In this document: positions 32,967 to 44,229 of the stretch, one piece after another
Layout of the letters: each line of letters begins with the position of its first letter
Position numbering within the stretch: position 1 is the stretch's first letter
Assembly (NCBI GenBank): GCA_023213315.1
Contig: JAKCPI010002740.1
Span: 215,642 to 279,641, forward strand
Reading direction: 5' to 3'
From: Euborellia annulipes
Taxonomy: Eukaryota; Arthropoda; Insecta; Dermaptera; Anisolabididae
Length of the DNA: 64,000 nt
Translations under genes and position numbers: made by a program
Notes under the pieces: generated by a model
What the model was told of the DNA's origin: nothing
The model's input: the letters and a program-made list of their open reading frames with translations, nothing else
Databases searched by the model: none

Positions 32967-33447
32967 CAGTGGCGTAGAGAGCTTGACTCGCGCCCGGGGC
33001 ACAATACCTTTTTAGCGCGCCCCCCCCCCATTCGAAAACTATATAATATTATACAGGGTCGTATATAGAAATTTTTTCGGGGGACCCGAACTCTAAAATT
33101 TTCCTGCCTGCGGAAAATTTTTTGCCCTGCCGTTAAAATCATTTTACCTTCTTTTTATGGAGACTAAATTTTGCGGATTTTTTTCCCCTTCCTGAAAAAT
33201 TTTATTTTTTTTGCGGAATCAAATTTTCCCGTAACGCGGAAAATTTTTTTCTCGGACATTAAAATTATTTTTACTTTCTCTTACCCTATATATGAAATAT
33301 ATAGAGAGAAGTATTGTGATCATGTCAAAAATTCGATGTCGAGATTTTGATAGATATACATGTTTTTTGTTTTGCGGACCATTTGGCGCCCCTTTGTGAG
33401 TAGCGCCCAGGGCATGATGAGGCGAGCCCTCCCTCGCTACGCCGCTG
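32967..33447. mobile_element. hAT-type element with exact 8-bp duplication AGTGAAAA
   Basis: The ends CAGTGGCGTAGAGAGC and CTCGCTACGCCGCTG are inverted, and AGTGAAAA stands at 32959-32966 and 33448-33455. GCGCCC-rich stretches lie at both sides of the interior. Within it are a second hAT-like end (CAGGGTCGTATATAG at 33051) and an A-family fragment (about 33270-33365), a three-level nest. No transposase remains. Confidence 0.85.
33270..33365 (+). repeat. A-family fragment nested in hAT element
   Basis: Reads TTTTTACTTTCTCTTACCC, then ATCATGTCAAAAATTCG and GAGATTTTGATAGATATAC before returning to hAT sequence. Confidence 0.7.
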
Positions 33448-33459
33448 AGTGAAAATGCG

Positions 33460-34820
33460 TAAGGATTTATAATCTACTTTTATTAAGATTTGCTATATTC
33501 TATGACGTAAAAGACAAAAGATATAAAATTCTAAATAGACGGAAATTCTTTATGCCGCCATTTACCAAAGTCACAAATTTTGTATACCAAAAATATATTC
33601 GGATTTAAAATTTAAACATTGCATTGACTCTCAGCTGTCCTGATAATATCTTATACTATAGTAGGTTTGTTCCTAAATTTATTAAACTGTTCTTGAAAAT
33701 CGGCTCAGACGATTTTTTTCAAATTTTAAATATATAGGCCTATTCTCGTACTATTATGAAATTACGCAAGGTCTCATCTTTAGGAAAATTCGTGTACTAG
33801 TCTACTTTTCTGATTTTTTAGTTTTTTTTTTCCAATTTTATAAAAAAAAAAAAAAAAAATCGAAGCCCAGCTCTGTCAACTCGAAACTATAAATAATTAT
33901 ATGTAATAGGCCTATATCAATAATTAATAGGCCTATTAAATAAAAATTTTTAAAGTTTCTTTCTTTACTTTTGTATTATACAAAACTTTATTTTTTAATC
34001 CTTTCGGCTTCTTAGGCCATAAGGTCTTTTTTTTCGTCTGATTTTTATATCGCATTGAAAGTTTAAATTTTTTATCATATTTGGATCCAACGATTACATA
34101 AAATATATAGAAAAATTAATATAACAAATAAGAACTAATTTAAATAAAGATTTATAAAAAAAAGACAATATCTGATTTCTTGTTTTATAATATCACAGAA
34201 ACCGCTTGTTGATCAAATAAAAATTAAATTTTTTAAAATAAGTGGAGGGTTATGTGACTTAGGTTAAGTAACGTGTTTTATTAGATTATATTATAGAGTG
34301 GGGGTTGCATATTAAAGCATAAATTCTTTTCGAGAAATGGAACGTGAACAGATTGTGTGATGGTTAAACGAGATTGGTAACATACAATATTCAAAGTCGA
34401 TATATTTTATAAGTTACCGCAGCGTAGAGCCATGAATCATTGTAAATTACGTGTAATTTTAAATGAATTTGACTATGCATGCTGGTTTCGAAACGCCAGG
34501 TCGATCTCGTGCAGTAACTTGCTAGAAGGGCAGAACAGAACTAACGCCAACACGCAGCGCCCTTGCCCTTACGGAAAATTGGCCCAGGTGATATACAAGT
34601 AAGCAAATAAGAAAACGAGAGGGGGAAATTGTCCTTGTTTTTATGAGATTACTATTATAAAATGATCCATATATGGGCTAATAGGGCCAAGGCTCCGAGT
34701 TTTTGAGGGCAGCCCGAACGCAAAGAAATAATTATTCTTTGTCTATCAGTTGCTAGAGGTAGTTGAAAACTTTAAGGATTTATTTGAAGGAGCTATATAG
34801 CTGAATGTTGATATTCAAAT
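33460..34820. other. AT-rich DNA with one GC-richer patch
   Basis: Mostly unassigned. The patch 34470-34580 (GGTCGATCTCGTGCAG) has balanced composition but no open frame bounded by splice sites. Confidence 0.4.
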
Positions 34821-34827
34821 AGGTAGA

Positions 34828-35397
34828 AAAAAATCTGCTGTGACTGGTGCACCAGATTTTTTGTGTCGAGATATATTTAGTTCCAAACTTGACCACGCGA
34901 TGATTCATAGATGGCTCTGAGCTACGAATACTTCCACATCAGTAAAGTGTACTTCAAACGTTTTCCACGAAAAATTTCACTGATATACTTTTTAAAGAGC
35001 ATCTAAAAAATAGCTCATTTATGAATTTTAAACAAAATCGTTGCAGTGAATTTTGAGAAAATCAAAAAAAAAAAAAAAAAACTGAAAAAGTACATCAGTA
35101 AGAGTACTAGTACTTTTTGGCCGATTTTGTTTAAAAGCTTATTTACACGAGTTCGGAAGGTGCCTAACTTAAATATAAAATTTCAACCTCCTAGCTCATT
35201 TCCTTCATGGTCAAAAATGTCCACACATACACACACACAGACAGACCAATTTGCGGGACCCACGTTTTTTGGACTCAGGGGACCTCAAAACATGTATATC
35301 CATCAAAATCTCGACATCGAATTTTTGCCATGATCGCAATACTTTCTCTCTCTATATATATTTCATATATAAGAGAAAGGGTAAGAGAAAGTAAAAA
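34828..35397 (-). repeat. A-family repeat copy
   Basis: A shortened hairpin at 34830-34862, then CTTCAAACGTTTTCCACG, TTTTTGGCCGATTTTG, the CACACACAGACAGACC segment and the end GTAAGAGAAAGTAAAAA. The ORFs at 35046 and 35207 translate this repeat. Confidence 0.75.
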
Positions 35398-35404
35398 TGA
35401 GCAA

Positions 35405-35650
35405 AGTAGCTAGTTATATTTCAATTTATTATCAAACCAGGGCCGACGTTTCGGTCGACCGAGCCGCCCAGATAGTTCCACGATTACCCAGTCGGAGTAA
35501 TCCTCATTTTTAAGGCACCTAGGCCCTTTGTGTTTGTGGGGTGAGATTTTCTCCCAATTTCCTACTTTACGGCAATGTTTGAATTATTTGCGGCAAGCTG
35601 GATTCGAACCCGAGTCGTGTTGAGACTTCAGATCCGTAATCCACAGCTTA
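35405..35650 (-). repeat. Hairpin-motif fragment joined to SINE-like repeat S4
   Basis: At 35450-35482 the minus strand reads CTCGGTCGACCGAAACGTCG. The rest, to about 35640, resembles a SINE: on the minus strand a tRNA-like head AGCCTAAGCTGTGGATTACG with a B box GGGTTCGAATCC, followed by a body containing GGGAGAAAATCTCACCCC. No cloverleaf closes. Confidence 0.45.
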
Positions 35651-35659
35651 GGCTCCTCT

Positions 35660-37415
35660 TATTATTTAAAAAATATTTTTTTGGTTGACTAAGCTCAAGG
35701 CTCCACTAAGGAGCACATCAGGCACTTGTGGCGCCGACTGTAACACCAATTTTCTATTTTCCTATTCTTTATTTAGTCTGAAGACAATATTTTACAGCAT
35801 AAATATTTAATTAAAAATTTATTAATTGATAGGCGAGAAGACATGACGTCTTCTTTCTTTTCGATACGATTGTTAAAATCTCAAATTGATATTCTATTTC
35901 CATTTTTGACTATAGTTTATTATAAGTATTGATATATGTCTAAGATAATATATTATCCATTAGTCATTAAAAATTGAACCAAAAATAATTTTTTTATCAT
36001 AGTTCAATTTTCTTAAGGAAACATCGTTCTCGCTAAGCCTAAATTCTATTAAAGCAAGAATTCTCTTTAAATGGTTTAAGGATCAAAAAACGACATGAGT
36101 AAACTCTTTTGTTTAGATTGACAGGAGTTAATGACTTGGCTTCGTCTGTGCAGACAGCCAATATTGACAAAATCCATAATAAACAGTAAGAAAATCAACT
36201 TTTTAACTTTTCAAGTTGTTCATAAAAAATTTGGCTTTTAGTTAAATGAAATTTATTAGATATAGGCGAGAAAAAAATCGTTTTTTTTTTTACAAAAATG
36301 TGCAATGCCGTTTAATTTAGGAACACAATTTTTTCTTATTTTCGGTAATTTAAAAATGCATTCTGTAATTGTTTACCAAATCACAAATCAAATTTTTAAG
36401 TATTAATTTTTAAAATTTTACATTAAAAATAAAATTTTTTTCCCCAAAAAAAAATATTTTTCTCAAATCTCCGGGGGTGGGTAATTACCCCCTTTACCCC
36501 TTGTAACAAATTCGTTTTATTTATTTTCTCTATTACCATCTTGAATTGACCAAGAAAGAAACTACTGACCTTTAATTCAAATTAATAAATCAAAATTTAG
36601 ACATTTAATACTTAATGAGCTAATATAAAGATTTAAAAAAAAAATAAATAGTCCGGCCTAGCAATTTTAGCGCTCTGAGGAATTTTTTATGTCACCTCTA
36701 ATTTTTATTAAGCTAATGGGTTCAGTATTATCCACTATCAGAATATAATTTTAATCTACGACATGTACTTGGATGCTTCTAAAAGTATTTTAAATTTAAA
36801 GCCATAGTAAAGTTCAATTATAATAATTAAAGAGTCAATTTTGTAAATCGAAATTATTTAATTAACATCTTTAAAAGCTTTAAAAGACAATTCGAAAATT
36901 CGAAATTGTTCTTTAAAATAAAGAATAATGTTTCTCTTTTGACTTTTCAAAAAGCTCATCAAAGAGAACAAGAAGAGCTCAATATTATAAAAATTATATT
37001 ATCTCTCTCTCTCTATTTCTTTCTCTTTCTTTAGCACAAAGAGAGACGGAGAGAAAATTTTGAGAGAATATCTCCTAAAATGCAGATCCCGAAACAGGTC
37101 ACGTGGCAGCTTTTATTTCACTTTTTTAAATAATAAAATTTACAACTGAATTCACTTTAAAAGACTTCTTTAATGAATCAAAATCGAAAATTTATTTTTC
37201 TTTTTCTTTTTAATTAATTTATGTAATTAATGACAAATTAAGATACTGTCTTTTTAGTATATAGGTATATCTTGTCGTAAATGGGTTTCCCCCCCCCCGG
37301 CACTTAGTCCTCCACCAATTTCTGCCCTGTTAAAGGAAGCGACGTTATATTATACATTTTTATTTTTTGAAATTTTTCCTAATTTTTTTTTATTTCTAAA
37401 TTAAAAATATATATT
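35660..37415. other. AT-rich DNA, nothing coding
   Basis: Includes a (TC)n run at 37002-37030. No repeat of the families described here was recognised; open frames are short and of biased composition. Confidence 0.45.
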
Positions 37416-37554
37416 TTCTAATTACTTTCTCTTACCTGTATACGTAATATATTGAGAAAGTTAAAAAATTCGATGTTGAGATTTTGATGGAAACTGTTTT
37501 GAGGTCCCCTGAGTCCAAAAAAGTAGTTCCCACAAATTGTTCTGTCTGTTTTTT

Positions 37555-37740
37555 AGTGTCTGACCTGACACGTTGTGGTTACACTGAGTAACTTTCATGG
37601 GAATATTACTGAAGTGGGTTCCCGTTTCCTTCCTCAGTATGGAATGGATAATTTTTTGCCATGAGGTAGATTTGAACTCGAGTTGTTTTCAACTCAGGAT
37701 TATAAGCCTAACTGCCTTATCCCCTCGGCTAATCGCCTAG
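37555..37740 (-). repeat. SINE family S3 (copy 1)
   Basis: On the minus strand a tRNA-like head reads GATTAGCCGAGGGGATAAGG with the B-box-like GAGTTCAAATC. The body includes GAAACGGGAACCCAC and CCACAACGTGTCAGG. The other copy is at 50205-50400; both end in a short inverted CTGACACG tract. Confidence 0.65.
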
Positions 37741-37989
37741 TACTAAAGTACTAGCACTTTACTGCTGAACTTTTTCAATTTTTTTTTTTTTATTTTCTCA
37801 AAATTCGCTCTAACGATTTTGATTAAAATTCAAAAATTAATTCTTTTTTACATGCTCTTTAAAATGTATATTCTCATTTTGCTCTTGAAATCTTTTGAAG
37901 AACACTTTACTCTTGTACTTCATAGAAGAAAGTTAAGACTTTCTGTTTATATAACTAGATATTACTTCATTCACCCGAAAAAAAATGTA

Positions 37990-38095
37990 AGGGGGGTGCC
38001 GCCGGGAGTCGAACCACGGATCCAGTGTGCCCTTACCTTGGTATATAATATTTCCGTTTCGCGGCTTATCTACGCGATATATATAATATCTTAAA
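37990..38095 (-). repeat. tRNA-like SINE head, family S2 fragment
   Basis: On the minus strand GGTAAGGGCACACTGG and GTGGTTCGACTCCCGG match the S2 heads at 52145 and 52505. Confidence 0.55.
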
Positions 38096-38434
38096 TATTA
38101 TATATAATTTCTTATTTATAAATGACTTTCTGTTTTTTTGATTTTCTCAAAATCCGCTTCAACAATTTTGATTAAAAAATCAATTATTTTTTACATGCTC
38201 TTTAAAAAGTATACCAATAAAATTTTTCGTGAAAATTGTTTGAAATACATTTTACTGATATATTTTAGATTTTTACCTAGGAAATGCAAATGATCAAGTT
38301 TGGTACTATGGTAATATGGGAAACTAAATATATTTCGACACAAAAGATCTGGTGTGACAGTACATAACTTTCTCTTGCCGAAGGATGAGAGAAAGTTGTG
38401 TGCTGTGCAATCAGTCACACCATATTTTTTTTAA

Positions 38435-39160
38435 TTCGTCTTAAAAAAAAATTTCTATTAAAAAATTTATTAATAACAAATCAAAGAGACTTGCCCTTAT
38501 ATTTTCTACTTCAGTTTTAAGTCAATATATTTCAAGTATTATAAAAATTTAATTTGGCTCGCGAGCATAACCACGAGATAATTCAACTGCATCTCATAGT
38601 AATGTCTTTTAAAAATTTCAATTTTTAAAAATAAAAAAAAAATAAAATTGTCTTCCCGAGTACTCCGAGTGTGTTTGTTAAATTATAATTGCCACAATTG
38701 TCAGTTGGAATTTAATTATAATTGTTTGTCCGATTAAATCTTAAAGGTAAACATTAACAAGCGAATGTAATGCAATTCGATTTGCAAAATTGACTTTGTA
38801 CTAAGAAGCTTGAAGAGCTATTGTACCGTTTCCTGTTCCGTTTAAATGTCGTTATCCAGAGGCTTGGAGAATTGAACTGAAGAAGAAGTGCTACTGCTCG
38901 TTGAGGTGGTGGGAGTATTTCCGTTTATCTGCTATCCTTCAGCCAGGGGAATCCCCCAAAGTAGAGACGAGGGACGGTCGTTTATCACGTGCAGTAAAAG
39001 GGTCGTACACCCCATTTCTTAAAAGACGCTGGTCACTGCCAGGCATTCGTATCTACTCAGAATTTACTCCACAATAATGGCGATCGATTATAACATTTCA
39101 CTCCGTTACAACTAGTTGATAAATTAAAGATTAATAACGTTGCTATAGAAAAATTTAGAC
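38435..39160. other. Unassigned, with a GC-richer stretch
   Basis: 38820-39060 has near-balanced composition (CTCGTTGAGGTGGTGGG, CACGTGCAGTAAAAGG). No frame or splice pair was persuasive; it may be a regulatory region or unique noncoding DNA. Confidence 0.3.
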
Positions 39161-39168
39161 ATAATAAA

Positions 39169-39226
39169 TCACGCTCACAGATGGTGAGTACGTGAATGAC
39201 GACCATGTGTTACCCGAGTTAAGATT
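39169..39226 (+). repeat. Helitron-like 3' end motif (copy 4)
   Basis: The first hairpin CTCAC-AGATG-GTGAG is perfect although its loop differs from the other copies. The second stem is CGTG/CATG. The end reads CGAGTTAA in place of CTRR. Confidence 0.35.
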
Positions 39227-39601
39227 GGAATTTCTTCGTACTTCTGTTTTAATATTTTACATTAAAATCTGGAATAATCCTAAGAAAAATCATAAATTAA
39301 GAGGAATTTTTTTTATTAAAACTCCCCGAATAGGGCGGATATTAACTTAAAAACTTACTTTTTCCTTAATGTGACGAGGGGTCATTATTTATTTATTATT
39401 TATTTTTTTTTTTTTTTTGCAGTGGAGTATTTAATTCGGGTGGAACAAATCTCAAATGGGAATATTTTATCTTTGTGGGATTTTTTTTTTGAAATTAATT
39501 TTAATTTATTTTAATTTCAATAAACAAAATGAGCTTCTTCTTGAACGCACCTAGGACGGGACGATTGCCCCCACCTAGATACGCCTGTTTATACCGTGGA
39601 C

Positions 39602-39840
39602 CAGGGGCGTATGTAGAAATTTTTTCGGGATGTGAGGGGGGGGGGGCTCGAATTCAAAAAATTTCTACAAGGAAAAATTTTTGACGAAACTAAATTTTTT
39701 CTCCAGCAGCGCCTCAAAATTTTTTCCTCTGCCATGGAAATCATTTTACCTTTTGTCAAATATTTTTTTCCCTGCCATTAAATACATTTTATCTATTTTT
39801 AGGAAGACTGAATTTTTTTTTCGGGGGGGGGTTTAAATAT
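39602..39840 (+). mobile_element. hAT-like end, CAGGGGCGTATGTAG type
   Basis: CAGGGGCGTATGTAGAAATT and a G run lead into degenerate CTGCCAT-AAAT-TTTTACC repeats. A second G run closes at about 39830. The opposite terminus was not seen. Confidence 0.4.
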
Positions 39841-40039
39841 ATTATCCATATTGAAATACAAAAAAATTCAGTCATTTTCTAAAGTGAAGCAGTTCCGTAT
39901 TTACGAAGAGGCGGAATAGGCCCGCGCCTGTGGCTGCAAAATTCGTGAAAAAACTTCTTATTTTTATACGTATAAATTATTTTTTTTTTAATATTCGTTA
40001 AAAAACTAAAGGAAAACAAAGTCTTTTTCTATCAAAAAG

Positions 40040-40358
40040 AGAGGAAAAATCTAATAACAGAATATTTTTTTTGTATTTCTCCCTGTTGGGGTAGTTGAAG
40101 GAGGGGGGAGCGGCAAGAGTCCACTGCTAGGGGGGGGAAAAGGTTTAAACCGCCCCTGGGGGGGGGGGGGGGGGGCAGTAGCGTAACTAGGTGAGTGCGA
40201 AGAGAGGCGCTCGCCCCCTCCGCCCCAGGTGCATCACGCCTTTGGCGCCCCTCAACCAAAAAAATTAATAGTTTTCTATTAAATTATATTACAACTTAAA
40301 AAACGGCGCCCTAGTTGAGCTTCGCCCCCTCCGCCCTCAAAAGCTAGTTACGCCGCTG
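40040..40358. mobile_element. G-run tract and hAT-like MITE
   Basis: The MITE at 40176-40358 (183 bp) has ends CAGTAGCGTAACTAGG and CTAGTTACGCCGCTG, with GCGCTCGCCCCCTCCGCC and TTCGCCCCCTCCGCCC as inner mirrored blocks. The left flank is a run of 19 Gs (40157-40175) and the right flank is also G-rich, as expected if it entered the G tract. The minus ORF at 40032 is this GC-rich repeat. Confidence 0.6.
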
Positions 40359-40575
40359 GGAGGCAGCTGCCCCCTCCCCTTCCATTAATGTTGGAATTCA
40401 GCTTACGCAAATTCTTCCTGCTATTCAATATATCTCTCATAGGCTCTATATAAGATAAACTAAAAGAAAATAATGTATGTTATTTGAGGAAAATTATTTT
40501 ATTAATAGAAATTTTTAATTTGCCCCTCTTTGTGACGTAGGCAGTGCTGTACTTGGAAGGCTGCCTGCCTTTCAG

Positions 40576-40654
40576 GAGTTGGCTTCGATGACTTCGATGG
40601 CGAGCTATCATGTCTCCTGTTTCTGCTTGTTTGACAACTCAACTAAACAAACAG
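40576..40654 (+). other. Candidate short exon
   Basis: The acceptor GCCTGCCTTTCAG and the donor ACAAACAG|GTCAGG bound 79 bp whose first frame is open: ELASMTSMASYHVSCF, then CLFDNSTKQT. It would be the first exon-like piece of the + strand series running to 62058. Product unknown; the evidence is splice signals and local composition only. Confidence 0.3.
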
Positions 40655-41435
40655 GTCAGGATATTATAAACTTTATATTTTAATTCTATATTTGAATATA
40701 TGTATATTAAAAAATATACATTCCAATAACAGTTATTTATTTTATACGTTTATTTTGATTTAGATACTTTTGACATTTGAGCCAACTAAGATTCACTATA
40801 AACTCTACATATTACCGTATATTGCCAAATAATAGGTGAGTTATTTATAATTAATACCTATTTACTTTATTCTTAAATTTCCATATAATATTAATAAATT
40901 GGTAATTTTCAAGAGAAGAGAAAAAAAAAAGATTAGCTAAGGTTAGGAATTTATATTTTATATCAATCAAGTAAAATCATTTTTCATTTTACTTTTTAAA
41001 TTTAATTTGTTAAATAAGTTCTATATAAGATGACAATATAATTACAATCGGGGCATAATATTAGATTTCATAAATAAACTCGTGTAGCTATTACAAAACT
41101 CAGAAATTTAATCAAAGCCAGTTGTCAACAATTTTTATTTAAATGTTTTAACTATTTAATAATCTCTATTAAATACAAACAACGATTGGCTCGTAACCCC
41201 TTGACTTTATACAAATAAATTAATACAATCCAGCTGATATGAATATATGTTTATTAAACTAGAAGATTATATATATGCCGTATATATATATAATGTTATT
41301 CTGATTGATTTTTATATCATCTCATATAGAAGTTATAATATTAGAAGAACCTTATCAAGTACATTTATAATAACTTAATAACATTTCTTATTCTACTATT
41401 CCATTTTCTAATTATAATATTCACTTTTCTCTTAG

Positions 41436-41692
41436 GTGCACTTACCTGCAGCTTTCATGAACCTCGTGTTATTCCTCATACAAAAACCTGCGATATAAAC
41501 ATGAAGTTCTCCATGAGAACAATCAGCAGATTTATTTGTTCACTTTACTTTGTTTTATTCGCTTATACTGAGAACCTTCATCATCGTCAGTGCAGCTTGA
41601 GCACCTGAGATGAACTTACTCCAATTTTAATATATGATAAAATACTGCAATAGATCTGCCAAGAAGCAACCTCTTAGCTACCTAATTGAGGT
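41436..41692 (+). other. Candidate exon
   Basis: Bounded by TTTTCTCTTAG (acceptor) and CTAATTGAG|GTAATA (donor), and richer in GC than its flanks. The longest ATG frame inside (41501-41602) encodes 33 residues, MKFSMRTISRFICSLYFVLF then AYTENLHIIVSAA. It looks like a basic start plus a hydrophobic segment, but no signal-cleaved product follows, so secretion is not claimed. No frame spans the entire exon, which favours an untranslated or lncRNA exon. Confidence 0.3.
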
Positions 41693-41744
41693 AATATTTC
41701 CACTATTAAGTTCATGATTCGTCTCTGCATTTGCTCCTCTACCG

Positions 41745-42025
41745 GTGTCATCATGATGGTTGCTCTGCCGAATTAAAATCCATCAATCCACCCGATACAG
41801 CATATGCCCGAAACACAAAAGAGGCATCATTCCTCATCCGTATTCAGGTAAGCTTACGACTAGTAGCAATTTCAGTTTCCTCTGTCCCCATATTCTCCCA
41901 CGATTGAAACAACCTGCCTCTATTTTCCCAAAACCTACAATTTCCAAACCTTCACCCATCTTTGTTCTTACTATTTAGTCACATGTGATATTGGTTATCA
42001 TAGGTCTTTAAACCTTACACATTCA
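41745..42025 (+). mobile_element. Non-LTR retrotransposon 3' fragment (copy 1)
   Basis: Encodes, with frameshifts, the end of an ORF2-type protein: DGCSAELKSI, then YARNTKEAS, HPY, SFLCP. It is followed by the shared 3' tail (GTGATATTGGTTATCATAGG). Fragments at 55650-56080 (minus) and 59940-60360 (+) belong to the same family. All three hold only the last ~80 codons and tail, as expected from 5' truncation during reverse transcription. Confidence 0.65.
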
Positions 42026-42029
42026 TTAA

Positions 42030-42480
42030 AAAAAAAAAAAAATATTCCTCATATTTTTAACTTTTCTATCTTAGTAGGTATAATATATATATATATAGCA
42101 TTCAGTTTAATTTTTCGCGACCTATTCATCTTATAAAAAAACTCGTTTCCTGTTCTTCCTTCACTTCTCCTCTCTTTATTCCAGGGCGGGTTCTTGAGGG
42201 AGGCAGTGGGGGGATTTGCCCCGAGCGGCAAATATCAGAGGGCGGCAAAATGAAAAAAGTGGTTCCCAAAAACAAAATGAAATTAGTAGGTGCTGATTAG
42301 GCATTTGCCACCTCTAGGCAGTGGGCTCTTTTGCCGTTATTTCTGCTGGCTGCCTTCCTCATTGAGCTCCTTAGTCAATCGAAAGATAAAGTTTTATTAA
42401 AAACAACATGATAATAGTTGCTTAAATATTACAAATTTTAAAATATCAACAAACAATAAACAATACTAAATTATATTTCT
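42030..42480. other. AT-rich DNA with a decayed G-rich element
   Basis: 42180-42345 contains GGAGGCAGTGGGGGG and GGCATTTGCCACCTC, probably a broken element with GGCGGCAAA-like ends. No gene. Confidence 0.35.
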
Positions 42481-42489
42481 TGATTTCAG

Positions 42490-42692
42490 GAAAGCTTTCG
42501 ATAAGCTGCGAGCTACTGGATCTCTCTACTACAGTATATGAAAAACTACAAAAAATGGGACTACGGGGACCCAAGGTCAATATGTTGACACACAACAAGT
42601 TCGAGAAATCTAAAAGTATCAAAGTAAAGAAAGCAGGGTTACTGGGGGACAGTTTTTAGAAGCCGACTTCGAGGACAGTTTAATGGCAAAAG
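42490..42692 (+). other. Candidate internal exon with 56-codon open frame
   Basis: Preceded by TTCTTGATTTCAG and followed by GCAAAAG|GTATAA. From the third base a frame is open for 56 codons: KLSISCELLDLSTTVYEKLQ, then KMGLRGPKVNMLTHNKFEKS, then KSIKVKKAGLLGDSF and a stop. If translated in this phase it would be the last coding exon of one isoform. No homologue is recognised. An inverted repeat begins 50 bp downstream. Confidence 0.35.
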
Positions 42693-42734
42693 GTATAAAT
42701 TATAAATTCTATTACAAATTAAATATTTTATTCA

Positions 42735-43240
42735 AGGACAAAATAGGTGTTATAATGTTAGGTTCGTGGTCATGCTGTTGTAGCAATGTCTTTATCAATC
42801 TTTATTTGATTGAAAATTGAAGGGGTCGGGCGCAGATAGTGCTAAGCCACAAATATATAATTCTGATTTATTTCAATTTTAAACTTTGTAAACAAACAAA
42901 ACCCCAATAAGAAGTTTGTTTGTTTGCTACTGTCAGAGCACTCTAATGGCAATATCAGGCTGAGAAACAAATTGTACAACTATTACAGATCTTTGTTCAA
43001 TTGATGATCCTGAAAAGTCGTCATAATTGTGGGTTAGCACTATCTGCAGCCGACCCCTTCAATTCTCTTGAGGTCGACCTCCAAACGGTAAAGAGAATTA
43101 AAGATTGATAAAGACATTGCACTACCATGTCAACGAACCTGAGATTCTAACACCTATTGTGTCCTGAAGATTTGCCCTCATCTTCAACACTCAAAACGTC
43201 GAAAAAATATGATTTATTTTTCACCTTTGGCTGCCAATAC
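42735..43240. mobile_element. Palindromic element with hairpin motif (copy 4)
   Basis: Outer arms at about 42735-42865 and 43025-43160: AATGTCTTTATCAATCTTTA mirrors AAAGATTGATAAAGACATTG, and AAGGGGTCGG mirrors CCGACCCCTT. Past the right arm follow TCCTGAAGATTTGCCC and CACTCAAAACGTCG, then ATGATTTATTTTTC, the order seen after the arms at 59699. The CTGAAGA-to-AAACGTCG stretch no longer pairs well. Confidence 0.5.
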
Positions 43241-43439
43241 ATCCTCATATTAATATTTTAATTTCTGATTTAAATGAAAAATATTAATGGCATACAAATG
43301 GCATAAAACAATTGCATATTTCATTGTTTATCCATATGTTTTTATATGAACCAATTTAATTAATTTTAAAAAATATTCTTAATAATTACACTAAATTAAT
43401 TTCTTTATATGATTTTTTTTTCTAACAACTCTACTAATA

Positions 43440-43660
43440 TTATTAGGGGAATTTTTAATTATAGACCACATTTTTTATTAAAAATACAAATACTGTACAA
43501 CGTTTCGACTGCTTATTCTGCAGCCTTTATCAATTACTGTCCACTTGCTCCGATTCAAGTGAACTGACTGACCAGTTCACCCGAAACGATGTACAGTACT
43601 TATATTTTTAATAAATAATTAATAACAAAAATGTGGTCTATAATTAAAAATTCCCCTAAT
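43440..43660. mobile_element. Palindromic element with hairpin motif (copy 5)
   Basis: The outer arms GGGGAATTTTTAATTATAGA and its mirror (43627-43660) enclose hairpins on both strands. Minus, 43499-43533: TGATAAAGGCTGCAGAATAA, then GCAGTCGAAACG, with a GGCTGC/GCAGTC stem. Plus, 43556-43592: an eight-pair GTGAACTG/CAGTTCAC stem then CCGAAACG. The stems differ while GAAACG is kept. Confidence 0.55.
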
Positions 43661-43728
43661 AATAATAATTTAAACCACAAAATCTTTAATAAACAAACTC
43701 TACTAATTTCTACCCTTTTGTCTTCCAG

Positions 43729-43820
43729 ACGCTCTTTTTTGGTTGACTTCTGCCCAAATGATCAGAAAGGCTTTAGTTTAACCTGTGTTACGTTCCACCA
43801 GATTTTCTACACATCATTTT
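43729..43820 (+). other. Exon cassette Y, copy 4 (most diverged)
   Basis: The acceptor TTTTGTCTTCCAG and donor TTTT|GTAAGT frame 92 bp that align to the other three Y exons, most clearly at CAGATTTTCTAC-CATCATTTT and in the intron just after the donor (TTCATTTTTAGTTAAA). Its length is 3n+2 against 3n+1 for copies at 54799 and 61259. It may be an alternative cassette or a relic. Confidence 0.45.
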
Positions 43821-43995
43821 GTAAGTTCATTTTTAGTTAAACATTTTCGAGATTTATATATTTGAATCAGATATTAGTATTCAAAATATCTCGATTCTTT
43901 TCGGACTTAACTAATTCATAGAGATATAGTACATTTTTAATTGTAAATAAAAACACACAAAAATTTTGCAGCCAATTTTTCTTCAATTATTTCAG

Positions 43996-44224
43996 TTGAC
44001 GGCTTCGGTCCCAGAATTTGAACCAATACATTCCCATAGTTTCTTCCATTTTTGGAACGCCTCCTGGAACAAATTTTATGGAACGGCGCGCAGGCTTCTC
44101 GTCGCATTGTCCTGTATCTCTATGGTTTGGAAACGACGTCGGGATGTGAGGATGTTTGCTTTTTTTAAATGAAACAATCTCCGTTGCTTCTTCTAGGAAT
44201 TAAATCGCACAGTTAAATATGATA
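43996..44224 (+). other. Candidate exon
   Basis: The acceptor AATTATTTCAG and donor TATGATA|GTAAGT bound 229 bp. From the first base one frame is open for 59 codons to TGA at 44173: LTASVPEFEPIHSHSFFHF, then WNASWNKFYGTARRLLVALS, then CISMVWKRRRDVRMFAFFK. It lies 175 bp after cassette Y4. No known family is evident. It could be a terminal coding exon. Confidence 0.35.
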
Positions 44225-44229
44225 GTAAG

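Larger units (their letters stand above)
37422..38430 (+). repeat. A-family copy with two SINE insertions
   Basis: The 5' block is at 37422-37550 (TTCGATGTTGAGATTTTG, GAGGTCCCCTGAGTCC). It is broken by SINE S3 (37555-37740), continues at 37741-37960, is broken again by a tRNA-like fragment (37990-38095), and ends at 38110-38430 with the CTGGTGTGAC hairpin (38345-38425). Confidence 0.7.

Noticed and set aside
39605..40260. CpG island or promoter
   Set aside because: The GC content comes from G runs and hAT-type ends, not from dispersed CpG sites.
41501..41602. Secreted peptide gene (basic start plus hydrophobic segment)
   Set aside because: The frame ends after 33 residues with no cleavage site or mature peptide; hydrophobic composition is common in AT-rich DNA.
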